64,000 nt of DNA. Origin: Lachnospiraceae bacterium. Lineage in GTDB: Bacteria > Bacillota > Clostridia > Lachnospirales > Lachnospiraceae. Below, in pieces: positions 49,582 to 59,763 of the stretch. Each line of letters starts with the position of its first letter. Positions within the stretch are counted from its first letter, which is position 1. The stretch is taken from positions 931,672 to 995,671 of the forward strand of contig LR698958.1 in the NCBI GenBank assembly GCA_902381685.1, written 5' to 3'. A model generated the notes under the pieces. That model saw only the letters and a program-made list of their open reading frames with translations. It made no database searches and was not told the DNA's origin. The translations under genes and the position numbers were made by a program.

Positions 49582-51039
49582 ATGTTAAAAGATTTAGATA
49601 AAGTAATTGGAGAAATCGATTTGAATAAAGAAGCACCTGTCAATGAACCGGACAGACAGTATTATTATATGGCGAAAGCAAAAAAATATGTCGCTGAACA
49701 GGCAGAAAACTTAGGGCGTTCCCTTACTTTCTGTGTAACAACATTCGGTTGTCAGATGAATGCAAGAGATTCTGAAAAATTGGTCGGTATTCTGGAACAG
49801 ATAGGATATGCGGAAGAAACTGATGAAGAAAAGGCAGATTTTATTATTTATAATACATGTACAGTTCGCGAAAATGCCAATATGCGTGTCTACGGACGTC
49901 TTGGACAGTTAAAGAGAGTGAAAAAAGAAAATCCACATATGATGATCGGACTTTGTGGCTGTATGATGCAGGAACCGGAAGTGGTGGAGAAATTAAAGAA
50001 GAGTTACCGCTTTGTTGATTTGATTTTTGGAACACACAATATTTATAAATTTGCCGAATTAATCGTAACTCGTTTTGAGTCGGAACGTATGGTAATTGAT
50101 ATTTGGAAAGACACGGACAAAATCGTGGAAGATTTACCTAGCGAGCGTAAATTCTCCTTTAAATCCGGCGTTAATATTATGTTTGGCTGTAACAATTTTT
50201 GCAGTTACTGCATTGTTCCATATGTGCGTGGACGTGAGAGAAGCCGTAATCCAAAAGATATCGTAAGAGAAATTGAGCGTTTAGTTGCAGACGGTGTTGT
50301 GGAAGTTATGCTTCTCGGGCAGAATGTAAACTCCTATGGGAAAAATTTGGAGACACCGATGACGTTTGCACAGTTATTACAGGAAGTGGAGAAAATTGAC
50401 GGACTGAAGAGAATCCGTTTTATGACATCACACCCGAAAGATTTGTCCGACGATTTAATTGAAGTGATGAAAAACTCCAAAAAGATTTGTAAACATTTAC
50501 ATTTACCTGTACAGTCAGGAAGTTCACGGATTTTACAGAAGATGAACCGCCGTTACACAAAAGAACAATATTTGGAATTAGTCAGAAAAATCAAAACCGC
50601 CATTCCGGATATTTCTCTGACAACAGATATTATTGTCGGCTTCCCTGGAGAGACGGAAGAAGATTTCCTTGAGACAATGGACGTTGTGAAACAGGTTCGC
50701 TACGACAGTGCGTTTACATTTATCTACTCAAAACGTACAGGTACACCTGCTGCCACAATGGAAAATCAGATTGCTGACGATGTTGTAAAGGATCGTTTTG
50801 ACCGTCTTCTAAAAGAAGTACAGGGAATTTCTACAGAGGTGTGCGGTGTACATACGGGAACAACGCAGGAAGTCTTAGTCGAATCGCTAAATGACCATGA
50901 CGATTCTCTTGTGACAGGCAGACTAAGCAATAATATTTTGGTGCATTTTCCGGGAGATGAAGACCTTATCGGAAAAATTGTTGATGTAAAATTAGAAGAA
51001 TGTAAAGGGTTTTATTATATCGGTACGAGAGTGGAATAA
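49582..51039 (+). CDS. miaB: tRNA-i6A37 methylthiotransferase MiaB
   Basis: A 485-residue radical SAM enzyme. N-terminal UPF0004 domain (TFGCQMNARDSEK, NTCTVRENA, CGCMMQ supply the auxiliary-cluster cysteines), radical SAM CxxxCxxC in GCNNFCSYCIVPYVRGRERSR, C-terminal TRAM. It adds the methylthio group to i6A37 of tRNAs. Extra 60 residues at the N-terminus are usual for Clostridia. The partner miaA stands at 56279. Confidence 0.95.
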   Translation: MLKDLDKVIGEIDLNKEAPVNEPDRQYYYMAKAKKYVAEQAENLGRSLTFCVTTFGCQMNARDSEKLVGILEQIGYAEETDEEKADFIIYNTCTVRENANMRVYGRLGQLKRVKKENPHMMIGLCGCMMQEPEVVEKLKKSYRFVDLIFGTHNIYKFAELIVTRFESERMVIDIWKDTDKIVEDLPSERKFSFKSGVNIMFGCNNFCSYCIVPYVRGRERSRNPKDIVREIERLVADGVVEVMLLGQNVNSYGKNLETPMTFAQLLQEVEKIDGLKRIRFMTSHPKDLSDDLIEVMKNSKKICKHLHLPVQSGSSRILQKMNRRYTKEQYLELVRKIKTAIPDISLTTDIIVGFPGETEEDFLETMDVVKQVRYDSAFTFIYSKRTGTPAATMENQIADDVVKDRFDRLLKEVQGISTEVCGVHTGTTQEVLVESLNDHDDSLVTGRLSNNILVHFPGDEDLIGKIVDVKLEECKGFYYIGTRVE

Positions 51040-51070
51040 GAAATAACTACCACCCATATTTTAAGAAGAT

Positions 51071-51122
51071 ACGTCCAAACTATTTACTAAGAACAATAAA
51101 GTAAATAGAAAGGGCGTTTTTT
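51071..51122 (+). terminator. Terminator of miaB overlapping the next gene's ribosome site
   Basis: ACGTCC (51071-51076) with GGGCGT (51112-51117, one G-U) and CTATTTACT (51080-51088) with AGTAAATAG (51100-51108), separated by a small AAA/AAA internal loop, then T6. The AAAGGG ribosome site of the gene at 51125 lies in the 3' arm. Confidence 0.8.
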
Positions 51123-51124
51123 CT

Positions 51125-51541
51125 TTGAAAAGGTTAAGTGAATATTTGTTTATATGGGCGTTGGGTGGAACGCTCTACTATACTTTTGAAATGTTTTTTC
51201 GGGGATTTTCTCACTGGACAATGTTTGTTCTCGGAGGAATCTGTGCAGTTTTCTGCGTATGGCAGGGACTTGTGCTAAAATGGAGGGAACCTTTATGGAT
51301 ACAAATTATAAGATGTACAATTTTCGTTGTTGCCGGAGAATTTATTACCGGAATTGTTGTAAATAAGTGGCTTCGTTGGCAGGTTTGGGATTATACGGAC
51401 CAGCCTTTTCAGTTATTTGGACAAATTTGCGCTCCTTTTGCCATAATTTTTTCGGGGCTATGTGCATTGGGAATAATTGGCGGAGGGTATTTTGTGCATT
51501 GGATTTATGGGGAGGAGAAACCGGATTTTCATGTGCTGTAA
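51125..51541 (+). CDS. CmpB-type putative ABC-transporter type IV membrane protein
   Basis: A 138-residue protein with four spans, KRLSEYLFIWALGGTLYYTFEMFF, and the end QICAPFAIIFSGLCALGII. This is the PF06541-like family annotated as putative ABC-transporter type IV. No ATPase is near. Start TTG at 51125 is assumed because no better codon exists; AAAGGG upstream lies within the terminator of miaB. Function unknown. Confidence 0.75.
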   Translation: MKRLSEYLFIWALGGTLYYTFEMFFRGFSHWTMFVLGGICAVFCVWQGLVLKWREPLWIQIIRCTIFVVAGEFITGIVVNKWLRWQVWDYTDQPFQLFGQICAPFAIIFSGLCALGIIGGGYFVHWIYGEEKPDFHVL

Positions 51542-51592
51542 ATAAAAAGGGAAATTTGATAAAAGCATATAATAATACCTATATTTTTTACA

Positions 51593-51621
51593 TTGAAAAG
51601 CACTTTGAAATTTGTTATGAT
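51593..51621 (+). promoter_or_regulatory. Promoter of mutS
   Basis: TTGAAA (51593-51598), 17 nt, TATGAT (51616-51621), 70 bp before the mutS ATG. Confidence 0.6.
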
Positions 51622-51690
51622 TGATAAGATATGAACATAATGGAAAAATGACAAAAGAAATCACTGTAAAAATAAGGAGGAAATGGGAAA

Positions 51691-54342
51691 ATGTCTGAGT
51701 TGACTCCAATGATGCAACAGTATGTTGAAATGAAAAAACAGTATCAGGACTGTATTTTATTTTATAGATTAGGAGATTTTTATGAGATGTTCTTTGACGA
51801 TGCGGTGACGGCGTCGCAGGAACTGGAATTGACATTAACAGGGAAAAACTGTGGTATGGAAGAGAGGGCGCCAATGTGTGGTGTTCCTTATCACGCTGTG
51901 GAAGGTTATCTGACAAGGCTTGTATCAAAAGGATATAAAGTGGCTATTTGTGAACAGGTGGAAGATCCGAAAGTTGCAAAAGGAATCGTAAAGCGTGAGG
52001 TCGTCCGAATTGTTACCCCGGGAACAAACTTAAATACACAGTCTTTAGATGAATCCAAAAATAATTATATTATGTGTATTGTATATATTGCAGACAGATA
52101 CGGATTGTCGGTTGCGGATATTTCTACCGGAGATTATTTTGTGACAGAATTGGATACGGGAAGAAAACTGTTAGATGAGATTGCTAAGTTTGCACCATCA
52201 GAAATTATATGTAACGAGCCATTTTATATGAGCGGGCTTGATATAGATGATTTGAAAAATCGTCTTGGAATTGCAATTTATTCTTTGGACGCATGGTATT
52301 TTGATGATGCCATGTGTACGAAAATATTAAAAGAACATTTTAAAGTAAGTTCTCTTGAAGGATTAGGACTTGGAGATTATAACTGCGGCGTAATAGGTGC
52401 AGGAGCGCTTCTTAAATATCTTTATGAGACACAAAAAACAACACTCTCACATCTTACGGGGATTATCAGTTATACAACAGGAAAATACATGCTGCTTGAC
52501 AGTTCCACAAGGAGAAATTTGGAGTTATGTGAAACGCTTCGGGAAAAGCAGAAGAGAGGTTCTCTTTTATGGGTTTTAGATAAAACAAAGACAGCCATGG
52601 GTGCGAGAACATTGAGAAGTTATGTGGAGCAGCCTTTAATTAATAAGGAAGATATTCTGGCAAGACTTGATGCGGTGGGAGAGTTAAAAGATAATGCCAT
52701 CGCAAGAGAAGAAATCAGAGAATATTTAACTCCTGTCTATGACTTGGAGAGATTAATCAGCAAGATTACATATCAGTCGGCAAATCCGAGAGATTTGACT
52801 GCGTTTCAAAGTTCTCTTGCCATGCTGCCGCACATTAAATATATTTTATCTGATATGACATCACCATTATTGATGAGCCTGTACAGAGAATTGGATACGT
52901 TGGAAGACTTGTGTGAACTTGTACAAAGTGCAATTAAAGAAGAACCTCCTCTTGCCATGAAAGAGGGAGGTATTATTAAGGACGGATATGATGCGGAAGT
53001 AGACAAACTTCGCAATGCAAAAACAGAAGGAAAAACATGGCTTGCAGAGTTAGAAGCGGAAGAGAGGGAAAAAACAGGAATTAAAAATCTGAAAATCAAA
53101 TATAACAAGGTATTTGGTTATTATTTGGAAGTGACAAATTCATATAAGGAACTTGTACCGGATTACTATACAAGAAAGCAGACGCTTGCAAATGCGGAAA
53201 GATATATCATTCCACGACTGAAAGAATTAGAGGACACGATTTTAGGTGCAGAAGACAAACTGTATGCGTTGGAATATGAAATTTACTGTAAAATCCGTGA
53301 TAAAATAGCAGATGAGGTAGTACGCATACAAAAGACAGCGAAAGCAATTGCGAAGATAGACGTGTTTGCATCACTGGCTCTTGTGGCAGAGCGAAATAAC
53401 TATGTTCGCCCTAAAATCAATGAAAAGGGTGTTATTGACATTAAAAACGGCCGTCACCCCGTTGTAGAAAAAATGATTCCAAACGATATGTTTATTGCTA
53501 ATGATACATTACTTGATGATAAGAAAAACAGAGTTTCCATTATCACGGGACCAAACATGGCAGGTAAATCAACGTACATGAGACAGACAGCTCTTATCGT
53601 TCTTATGGCACAGATAGGAACATTTGTACCTGCTGAGAGTGCAAATGTTGGAATTGTTGACCGTATTTTCACAAGAGTAGGTGCATCAGACGACCTGGCA
53701 TCGGGACAGAGTACGTTTATGGTTGAAATGACGGAGGTTGCCAATATTTTGAGAAATGCCACAAACAGAAGTTTGCTTATTTTAGATGAAATCGGCCGTG
53801 GAACAAGTACGTTTGACGGATTGAGTATTGCGTGGGCAGTTGTTGAACATATAAGTAATGCAAAACTTCTCGGAGCAAAAACACTGTTTGCAACACATTA
53901 CCATGAACTGACGGAACTGGAAGGAAAGATTGACAGTGTAAACAACTACTGTATCGCCGTAAAAGAAAAGGGCGATGACATTGTCTTTCTCAGAAAGATT
54001 GTAAAAGGCGGAGCAGATAAAAGTTACGGAATTCAGGTTGCAAAACTGGCAGGAGTTCCGGAGTCTGTCATCTTAAGAGCGAAGGAAATCGTCAGTGAAT
54101 TAAGTGAAGCGGACATTACAACACGGGTGAAAGATATCAAAATTCAGGGGCAGGAATCGAAAGCAAGAACAAAACAAAAGAAGTACGATGAAGTAGATTT
54201 GGCTCAGATGTCATTGTTTGATACGGTTAAAGATGACGACGTGTTAAAGGAACTGGAAGAACTGGACGTAAGTCGTATGACACCTATGGACGCACTAAAT
54301 ACGATTTATCGTTTGCAGAATAAACTGAAAAACAGATGGTAA
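51691..54342 (+). CDS. mutS: DNA mismatch repair protein MutS
   Basis: An 883-residue MutS. Mismatch-recognition motif LGDFYEMFFDDA (Phe-x-Glu), connector and lever regions, ATPase with GPNMAGKSTYMRQTA, SLLILDEIGRGTSTFDGLSIAW and ATHYHELTELE. It detects mismatches and hands over to MutL, encoded 18 bp downstream. A C-terminal ASLFD-like beta-clamp motif (MSLFDTV) is present. AAGGAGG precedes the ATG. Confidence 0.97.
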   Translation: MSELTPMMQQYVEMKKQYQDCILFYRLGDFYEMFFDDAVTASQELELTLTGKNCGMEERAPMCGVPYHAVEGYLTRLVSKGYKVAICEQVEDPKVAKGIVKREVVRIVTPGTNLNTQSLDESKNNYIMCIVYIADRYGLSVADISTGDYFVTELDTGRKLLDEIAKFAPSEIICNEPFYMSGLDIDDLKNRLGIAIYSLDAWYFDDAMCTKILKEHFKVSSLEGLGLGDYNCGVIGAGALLKYLYETQKTTLSHLTGIISYTTGKYMLLDSSTRRNLELCETLREKQKRGSLLWVLDKTKTAMGARTLRSYVEQPLINKEDILARLDAVGELKDNAIAREEIREYLTPVYDLERLISKITYQSANPRDLTAFQSSLAMLPHIKYILSDMTSPLLMSLYRELDTLEDLCELVQSAIKEEPPLAMKEGGIIKDGYDAEVDKLRNAKTEGKTWLAELEAEEREKTGIKNLKIKYNKVFGYYLEVTNSYKELVPDYYTRKQTLANAERYIIPRLKELEDTILGAEDKLYALEYEIYCKIRDKIADEVVRIQKTAKAIAKIDVFASLALVAERNNYVRPKINEKGVIDIKNGRHPVVEKMIPNDMFIANDTLLDDKKNRVSIITGPNMAGKSTYMRQTALIVLMAQIGTFVPAESANVGIVDRIFTRVGASDDLASGQSTFMVEMTEVANILRNATNRSLLILDEIGRGTSTFDGLSIAWAVVEHISNAKLLGAKTLFATHYHELTELEGKIDSVNNYCIAVKEKGDDIVFLRKIVKGGADKSYGIQVAKLAGVPESVILRAKEIVSELSEADITTRVKDIKIQGQESKARTKQKKYDEVDLAQMSLFDTVKDDDVLKELEELDVSRMTPMDALNTIYRLQNKLKNRW

Positions 54343-54360
54343 AAGAAAAGGGGAAGATAT

Positions 54361-56277
54361 ATGCCGAATATTCAAGTCTTGGACCAGATTACAATTGATA
54401 AAATAGCAGCAGGAGAAGTGATTGAGCGCCCGGCTTCCATTGTAAAAGAATTGGTGGAGAATGCGATTGATGCAAATGCAACCGCTGTAACGGTAGAAAT
54501 CAAAGAGGGCGGAATATCTTTTATCAGAATAACGGATAATGGCTGCGGAATTCCGAAAGAGGAAGTTTCACTTGCCTTTCTTCGTCATTCCACAAGTAAG
54601 ATACGTTCAGAAAAAGATTTGGCAACAGTTTCTTCTCTAGGGTTTAGAGGCGAGGCGCTTTCCAGCATTTCAGCGATAGCGCAGGTGGAAGTGATCACAA
54701 AAACAAAAGAAAATGATTTCGGAGTAAAATATACAATAGAAGGCGGTGTGGAAAAAAGTATTGAAGAAGTGGGTGCGCCTGACGGCACTACATTTCTCGT
54801 ACATCAGATTTTCTATAATACGCCTGCCCGACGCAAATTTTTGAAGACACCGATGACAGAGGCAAGCCATGTAAATGAGTTGATGGTACGTCTTGCTTTA
54901 TCACACCCGGAAGTTTCGATTCAGTTTATTAACAATGGACAGAGTAAATTGCATACGGCAGGAAACGGTAAAGTAAAAGATGTAATTTACCATGTTTTTG
55001 GCAGGGAAATTGCAAATAATCTGTTGGAAGTGAACCGTGATGAAGGCAAAATGCGAGTGAGCGGTTATATTGGAAAACCGCTTATTTCCAGAGGAAACCG
55101 CAATTACGAGAATTACTATATCAATGGCAGATATGTAAAAAGCAACATTATTGCGAAAGCGATTGAAGATGCATATAAAGATTTTACCATGCAGCATAAA
55201 TATCCGTTTACCGTACTTCATTTCTGGCTGGACGGAAATGATATTGATGTAAACGTACACCCGACAAAAATGGAACTTCGTTTTAGCCACCGGCAGGAAG
55301 TATATGATTTCGTTTATCGCGCAGTGAAGGAAACTCTTATAGAACCGGAACTGATTCCGAGGGTGGAAATTTCAAAGCCGACAGAAGAAAAGAACGTACC
55401 TGAAAAAAAGGTTCCGGAGGTGCATGATGAAGCATATTTTATGAAAAAGATGAGGGAACGTGTACAGTCTTATCATCGTCAGGCATCACAGGCTGAAGTG
55501 AAAGATACAACGGAATTACATCGGGGGAATCTGCAAATTGACAGAATTAAAGAGGCGGTTACTTACAATAAAAATCGGGAACGGGAAGAACGGTCTGCAC
55601 AGCCCGTAATGCAACCGGCACAACCCGATATGTCGCAGGAAATGAAGGCAGAGCAGTTAAACTTTTTTGAAGAAAAATTGCTTACAAAAAAAGCCGTTCA
55701 GGAGTATAAACTGATTGGACAGGTATTTGATACATATTGGCTTGTGGAGTTTCAGGAGCAGTTATATATTATAGACCAGCATGCGGCACATGAGAGAGTA
55801 TTGTATGAAAAAACATTACATGGCATGAAGGACAGAACATTTACTTCCCAGTATTTGAGTCCGCCGATTATTTTAAACCTATCCATGCAGGAGGCGCGGT
55901 TATTGACGGAGCATATGGATTTGTTTTCCAAAATTGGATTTGAGATAGAAAATTTTGGAGGCGATTCATTTGCGGTGAGAGCGGTACCGGATAATTTGTT
56001 TAGTATTGCAAAGAAGGAATTATTAATGGAAATGTTGGATAACCTTTCAGATGATATTACTTCAGCGGAAGCGCCGGATCTGATTGGAGAGAAAATTGCG
56101 GCCATGTCATGTAAAGCGGCGGTAAAGGGAAATGCGAAATTATCTTCTGCGGAAGTAAATGCGTTAATAGGAGAACTTTTGGAGTTGGAGAATCCGTATC
56201 ATTGTCCTCACGGAAGACCGACGATTATTGCAATGACAAAAAGAGAATTAGAGAAAAAGTTTAAAAGGATTGTTTAG
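54361..56277 (+). CDS. mutL: DNA mismatch repair protein MutL
   Basis: A 638-residue MutL with GHKL ATPase (ELVENAIDANA, DNGCGI, GFRGEALSSI), transducer with PVHP-like VNVHPTKMELRF, variable linker and C-terminal domain with DQHAAHERVLYE (endonuclease DQHAxxExxxE motif) and CPHGRPT (metal site). So it is an endonuclease-type MutL, as expected without MutH. Its stop is 2 bp before the miaA ATG. Confidence 0.97.
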   Translation: MPNIQVLDQITIDKIAAGEVIERPASIVKELVENAIDANATAVTVEIKEGGISFIRITDNGCGIPKEEVSLAFLRHSTSKIRSEKDLATVSSLGFRGEALSSISAIAQVEVITKTKENDFGVKYTIEGGVEKSIEEVGAPDGTTFLVHQIFYNTPARRKFLKTPMTEASHVNELMVRLALSHPEVSIQFINNGQSKLHTAGNGKVKDVIYHVFGREIANNLLEVNRDEGKMRVSGYIGKPLISRGNRNYENYYINGRYVKSNIIAKAIEDAYKDFTMQHKYPFTVLHFWLDGNDIDVNVHPTKMELRFSHRQEVYDFVYRAVKETLIEPELIPRVEISKPTEEKNVPEKKVPEVHDEAYFMKKMRERVQSYHRQASQAEVKDTTELHRGNLQIDRIKEAVTYNKNREREERSAQPVMQPAQPDMSQEMKAEQLNFFEEKLLTKKAVQEYKLIGQVFDTYWLVEFQEQLYIIDQHAAHERVLYEKTLHGMKDRTFTSQYLSPPIILNLSMQEARLLTEHMDLFSKIGFEIENFGGDSFAVRAVPDNLFSIAKKELLMEMLDNLSDDITSAEAPDLIGEKIAAMSCKAAVKGNAKLSSAEVNALIGELLELENPYHCPHGRPTIIAMTKRELEKKFKRIV

Positions 56278-56278
56278 A

Positions 56279-57232
56279 ATGAGTAAAAAGCCATTAATTA
56301 TATTAACAGGACCTACTGCTGTCGGAAAAACAAAAGCATCTATAAATTTAGCAAAAGCACTTGGAGGGGAAATTATCTCTGCGGATTCCATGCAGGTTTA
56401 CAGGCATATGGATATCGGTTCGGCAAAAATTACCAAGGAGGAAATGCAGGGGGTAAAGCATTATTTAATTGATGTGCTGGAGCCGGACGAGGAATTCCAT
56501 GTGGTAAAATTTCAGCAGTTGGCGAAAGCGGCGATGGAGGAAATCTATGCGAAAGGGAAAATCCCTATTGTTGTAGGTGGAACGGGATTTTATATTCAGG
56601 CGCTTTTGTATGATATTGATTTTACGGAAAACAATGAAGATACGGCGTACAGACGGGAGTTGGAAGAGATTTCCCGTACAAAAGGAGCAGAGTATCTCCA
56701 CGAGATGCTTAAGGCGGTTGACGAGAAATCGGCTCAATCCATTCATGCAAATAACGTGAAACGTGTGATAAGAGCGCTGGAATTTTTTAGACAGACAGGG
56801 CAGAAGATTTCTGAGCATAACGAAAAAGAGAGGGAGAAAGAATCTCCGTATCAATTTTGTTATTTTGTCTTAAACGATGTCAGGGGACATTTATATAAAC
56901 GGATTGAATTGCGTATAGATGAAATGATTAAAGAGGGGCTTGTGTCTGAGGTGGAAGCGCTAAAAGAAAAGGGATATACAAGGGAAATGACTTCCATGCA
57001 GGGACTTGGCTATAAAGAAATTTTTGATTATCTAAACGGTGTCACTTCTCTCGAGGAAGCCGTTTACATTTTGAAAAGAGACACAAGACATTTTGCAAAA
57101 CGTCAGATTACGTGGTTTAAACGTGAAAAGGACGTTATCTGGGTAAATAAAGATGAATTTGATTACGACGAGGAGAAAATCTTAGCATTTCTTCTTGAGA
57201 AGATAAAAGAAAGGATTACATTTCCATGTTAG
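56279..57232 (+). CDS. miaA: tRNA dimethylallyltransferase MiaA
   Basis: A 317-residue enzyme: LTGPTAVGKTKASINLAKAL (P-loop), ISADSMQVYRHMDIGSAK, GGTGFYIQALLYD, GLGYKEI. It attaches dimethylallyl to A37 of tRNAs, the substrate for MiaB. ATG 56279 begins 2 bp after mutL, so mutS-mutL-miaA is one operon. The last 7 bp overlap the next gene. Confidence 0.95.
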   Translation: MSKKPLIILTGPTAVGKTKASINLAKALGGEIISADSMQVYRHMDIGSAKITKEEMQGVKHYLIDVLEPDEEFHVVKFQQLAKAAMEEIYAKGKIPIVVGGTGFYIQALLYDIDFTENNEDTAYRRELEEISRTKGAEYLHEMLKAVDEKSAQSIHANNVKRVIRALEFFRQTGQKISEHNEKEREKESPYQFCYFVLNDVRGHLYKRIELRIDEMIKEGLVSEVEALKEKGYTREMTSMQGLGYKEIFDYLNGVTSLEEAVYILKRDTRHFAKRQITWFKREKDVIWVNKDEFDYDEEKILAFLLEKIKERITFPC

Positions 57233-58512
57233 AAACAAAAACACAGTATGAACAATTAGGAATTTCAGAAGAGGTATATGCTTTTGGAAAGAAGATAGAA
57301 GAAAAACTGACGGAACGTTTTCAGAAGGTAGATGAGGTTGCAGAATTTAATCAATTGAAAGTGATTAAAGCAATGCAGGACAGGAGAGTGAGCGAGGCGT
57401 GTTTTAACTATGCCAGCGGATACGGGTATAATGACTTGGGACGTGATACACTGGAAGAGGTATATGCAAGTGTATTTCATACAGAGTCGGCTTTAGTAAG
57501 ACCTCAGATTACATGTGGAACACATGCTCTTGCCCTTGCGCTCAGCGCAAATTTAAGACCGGGAGATGAACTTTTATCTCCCGCAGGGAAACCGTATGAC
57601 ACACTGGAGGAAGTAATCGGAATTCGTGAATCGAAAGGTTCTCTTGCTGAGTATGGAATTTCTTACCGACAGGTGGATCTGCTGGAAAACGGAACATTTG
57701 ACTACGAAAGCATTGAAAAAGCGATAAATGAAAAAACAAAACTGGTTACAATTCAGCGCTCAAAAGGGTACCAGACAAGACCGAGTTTCTCTGTTTCACA
57801 GATTGGCGAACTGATTGCTTTTGTAAAAAAAATTAAACCGGACGTAATCTGCATGGTGGATAACTGTTACGGTGAGTTTGTAGAAACGATTGAGCCAAGT
57901 GACGTGGGCGCGGATATGGTTGTAGGTTCTCTTATTAAAAATCCGGGCGGCGGTCTTGCACCAATCGGGGGATATATAGCAGGGAAAAATGAATGTATTG
58001 AGAACTGTGCTTATCGTCTTACTTCTCCGGGCTTAGGAAAAGAGGTGGGAGCATCTCTTGGAGTTATGCAGTCTTTTTATCAGGGATTGTTTTTGGCACC
58101 TACAGTAGTAAGCGGTGCGCTAAAAGGCGCGATATTTGCCGCAAATATTTATGAAGAGTTAGGATTTCCGGTTATTCCAAGTGGAAGTGAAAGTCGTCAC
58201 GATATTATTCAGGCAGTTGAATTTGGAACGCCTGATGGAGTAATTGCTTTCTGTAAAGGAATTCAGGCGGCAGCACCTGTGGATAGTTATGTTTCACCGG
58301 AACCGTGGGCAATGCCGGGGTATGACAGTGATGTCATTATGGCAGCAGGTGCGTTTGTACAGGGTTCTTCCATTGAGTTAAGTGCAGACGGACCGATTAA
58401 ACCACCGTATGCCGTATACTTCCAGGGTGGTCTTACATGGACACATGCGAAACTGGGAATTTTGATGAGTTTGGAAAAATTAGTGCAGGGCGGCCTTGTA
58501 AAACTGCCTTAG
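57226..58512 (+). CDS. YnbB/methionine-gamma-lyase-like PLP enzyme
   Basis: A 428-residue PLP-dependent protein: PQITCGTHALALALSANLRPGDELL, MVDNCYGEFVE (Asp that binds the pyridine N) and VGSLIKNPGGGLAPIGGYIAG (the PLP Lys). It is the family called aluminium resistance protein or YnbB, adjacent to miaA in many Firmicutes. The real substrate is unknown; a cystathionine gamma-lyase-like fold is certain. Confidence 0.9.
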   Translation: MLETKTQYEQLGISEEVYAFGKKIEEKLTERFQKVDEVAEFNQLKVIKAMQDRRVSEACFNYASGYGYNDLGRDTLEEVYASVFHTESALVRPQITCGTHALALALSANLRPGDELLSPAGKPYDTLEEVIGIRESKGSLAEYGISYRQVDLLENGTFDYESIEKAINEKTKLVTIQRSKGYQTRPSFSVSQIGELIAFVKKIKPDVICMVDNCYGEFVETIEPSDVGADMVVGSLIKNPGGGLAPIGGYIAGKNECIENCAYRLTSPGLGKEVGASLGVMQSFYQGLFLAPTVVSGALKGAIFAANIYEELGFPVIPSGSESRHDIIQAVEFGTPDGVIAFCKGIQAAAPVDSYVSPEPWAMPGYDSDVIMAAGAFVQGSSIELSADGPIKPPYAVYFQGGLTWTHAKLGILMSLEKLVQGGLVKLP

Positions 58513-58524
58513 TGAAAGGATAGT

Positions 58525-59763
58525 ATGAAAAAAAGTAAGAAGATTGTCGTTATCGGCGGTGGAGCGTCCGGTTTGGTGGCTGCTATTACTGCTGCAAGAA
58601 ACGGTGCGGACGTTATTGTTTTGGAACACAAAGAAAAAGTTGGGAAGAAAATATTGGCCACCGGAAATGGCAGATGCAATTTTACAAATGAATATATGGA
58701 AATAAGTTGTTTCCGCGGGGAAGACGTGGAACGCATTGATGCCGTATTAAAAAAGTTCGGTACAAAAGAAACGCTGCATTTTTTTGATGAGTTAGGTGTC
58801 TTTCCAAAGAGTCGAAACGGATATTATTATCCGAAATCCAATCAGGCAGCAGCCATTTTAGATGTACTTAACATGGAATTAAAGAGGCAGCAGGTGGAGA
58901 TTGTCTGCAACAGTCATGTAACGAAGATAGAAAAGACAAAACAGTTTAAAGTACTTTCTTCCACGGGAACATATATGGCAGATGCCGTTATTCTCGCAGC
59001 GGGAGGAAAGGCATCTGCAGTTCTTGGTTCTGACGGAAGCGGGTACAGCCTTGCAAAAATGTTTGGGCATACAATTTCTCCGGTAGTGCCGGCGCTTGTG
59101 CAACTGCGTGGGAACGGAACGTTTTTTAAACAGATTTCAGGAGTGCGTGCAGACGCGAAAATATCGCTTTATGTTGATGGTGAATTATTAGGAGAAGATA
59201 CGGGGGAAGTGCAGTTTACTGATTACGGACTGTCGGGAATTCCGGTTTTTCAGATTAGCCGTTTTGCTGCTCTTGCCCTTTATCAAAAGAAAACGCCGAA
59301 GGTGAGAGTAGACTTTTTCCCTGAATTTACGGGAGAAGAACTAACTTTATTTTTTGAAAAGAGAATACGCCAAAATGGAGAAAAAAAGGCGGGAGAATTT
59401 CTTGTGGGACTGCTCAACAAGAAACTGGTGCCGATTTTACTTCGGGCATCAGGAGTACGGGAGAGAACGCTTATCTCCGAGGTGGAGAAGGAACGGTTGG
59501 AGCGCTTAATTGATAAATGTAAAGGATTTGAGATAGAAATCACAGAAACGAACTCTTTTGAGCAGGCGCAGGTTTGTGCGGGAGGAGTTCGCTTAAATGA
59601 GATAGATATAGAGACGATGGAATCTTTATATGAGAAAGGACTTTACCTTGCCGGAGAAATTTTAGATGCGGACGGTATTTGCGGCGGTTACAATTTGCAG
59701 TGGGCATGGGCAACCGGATATTTGGCAGGCAAGAATGCGTTGAAAGGGAAAAAATATGATTAG
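58525..59763 (+). CDS. BaiN/YhiN-family NAD(P)/FAD-dependent oxidoreductase
   Basis: A 412-residue flavoprotein: IVVIGGGASGLVAAITAARNGADVIVLEH (FAD), TGNGRCNFTN and AGGKASAVLGSDGSGYSLAKMFGH, ending GEILDADGICGGYNLQWAWATGYLAG, the HI0933 pattern. Proteins of this family reduce enones or are unassigned. It overlaps the next gene by 8 bp. Confidence 0.9.
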   Translation: MKKSKKIVVIGGGASGLVAAITAARNGADVIVLEHKEKVGKKILATGNGRCNFTNEYMEISCFRGEDVERIDAVLKKFGTKETLHFFDELGVFPKSRNGYYYPKSNQAAAILDVLNMELKRQQVEIVCNSHVTKIEKTKQFKVLSSTGTYMADAVILAAGGKASAVLGSDGSGYSLAKMFGHTISPVVPALVQLRGNGTFFKQISGVRADAKISLYVDGELLGEDTGEVQFTDYGLSGIPVFQISRFAALALYQKKTPKVRVDFFPEFTGEELTLFFEKRIRQNGEKKAGEFLVGLLNKKLVPILLRASGVRERTLISEVEKERLERLIDKCKGFEIEITETNSFEQAQVCAGGVRLNEIDIETMESLYEKGLYLAGEILDADGICGGYNLQWAWATGYLAGKNALKGKKYD

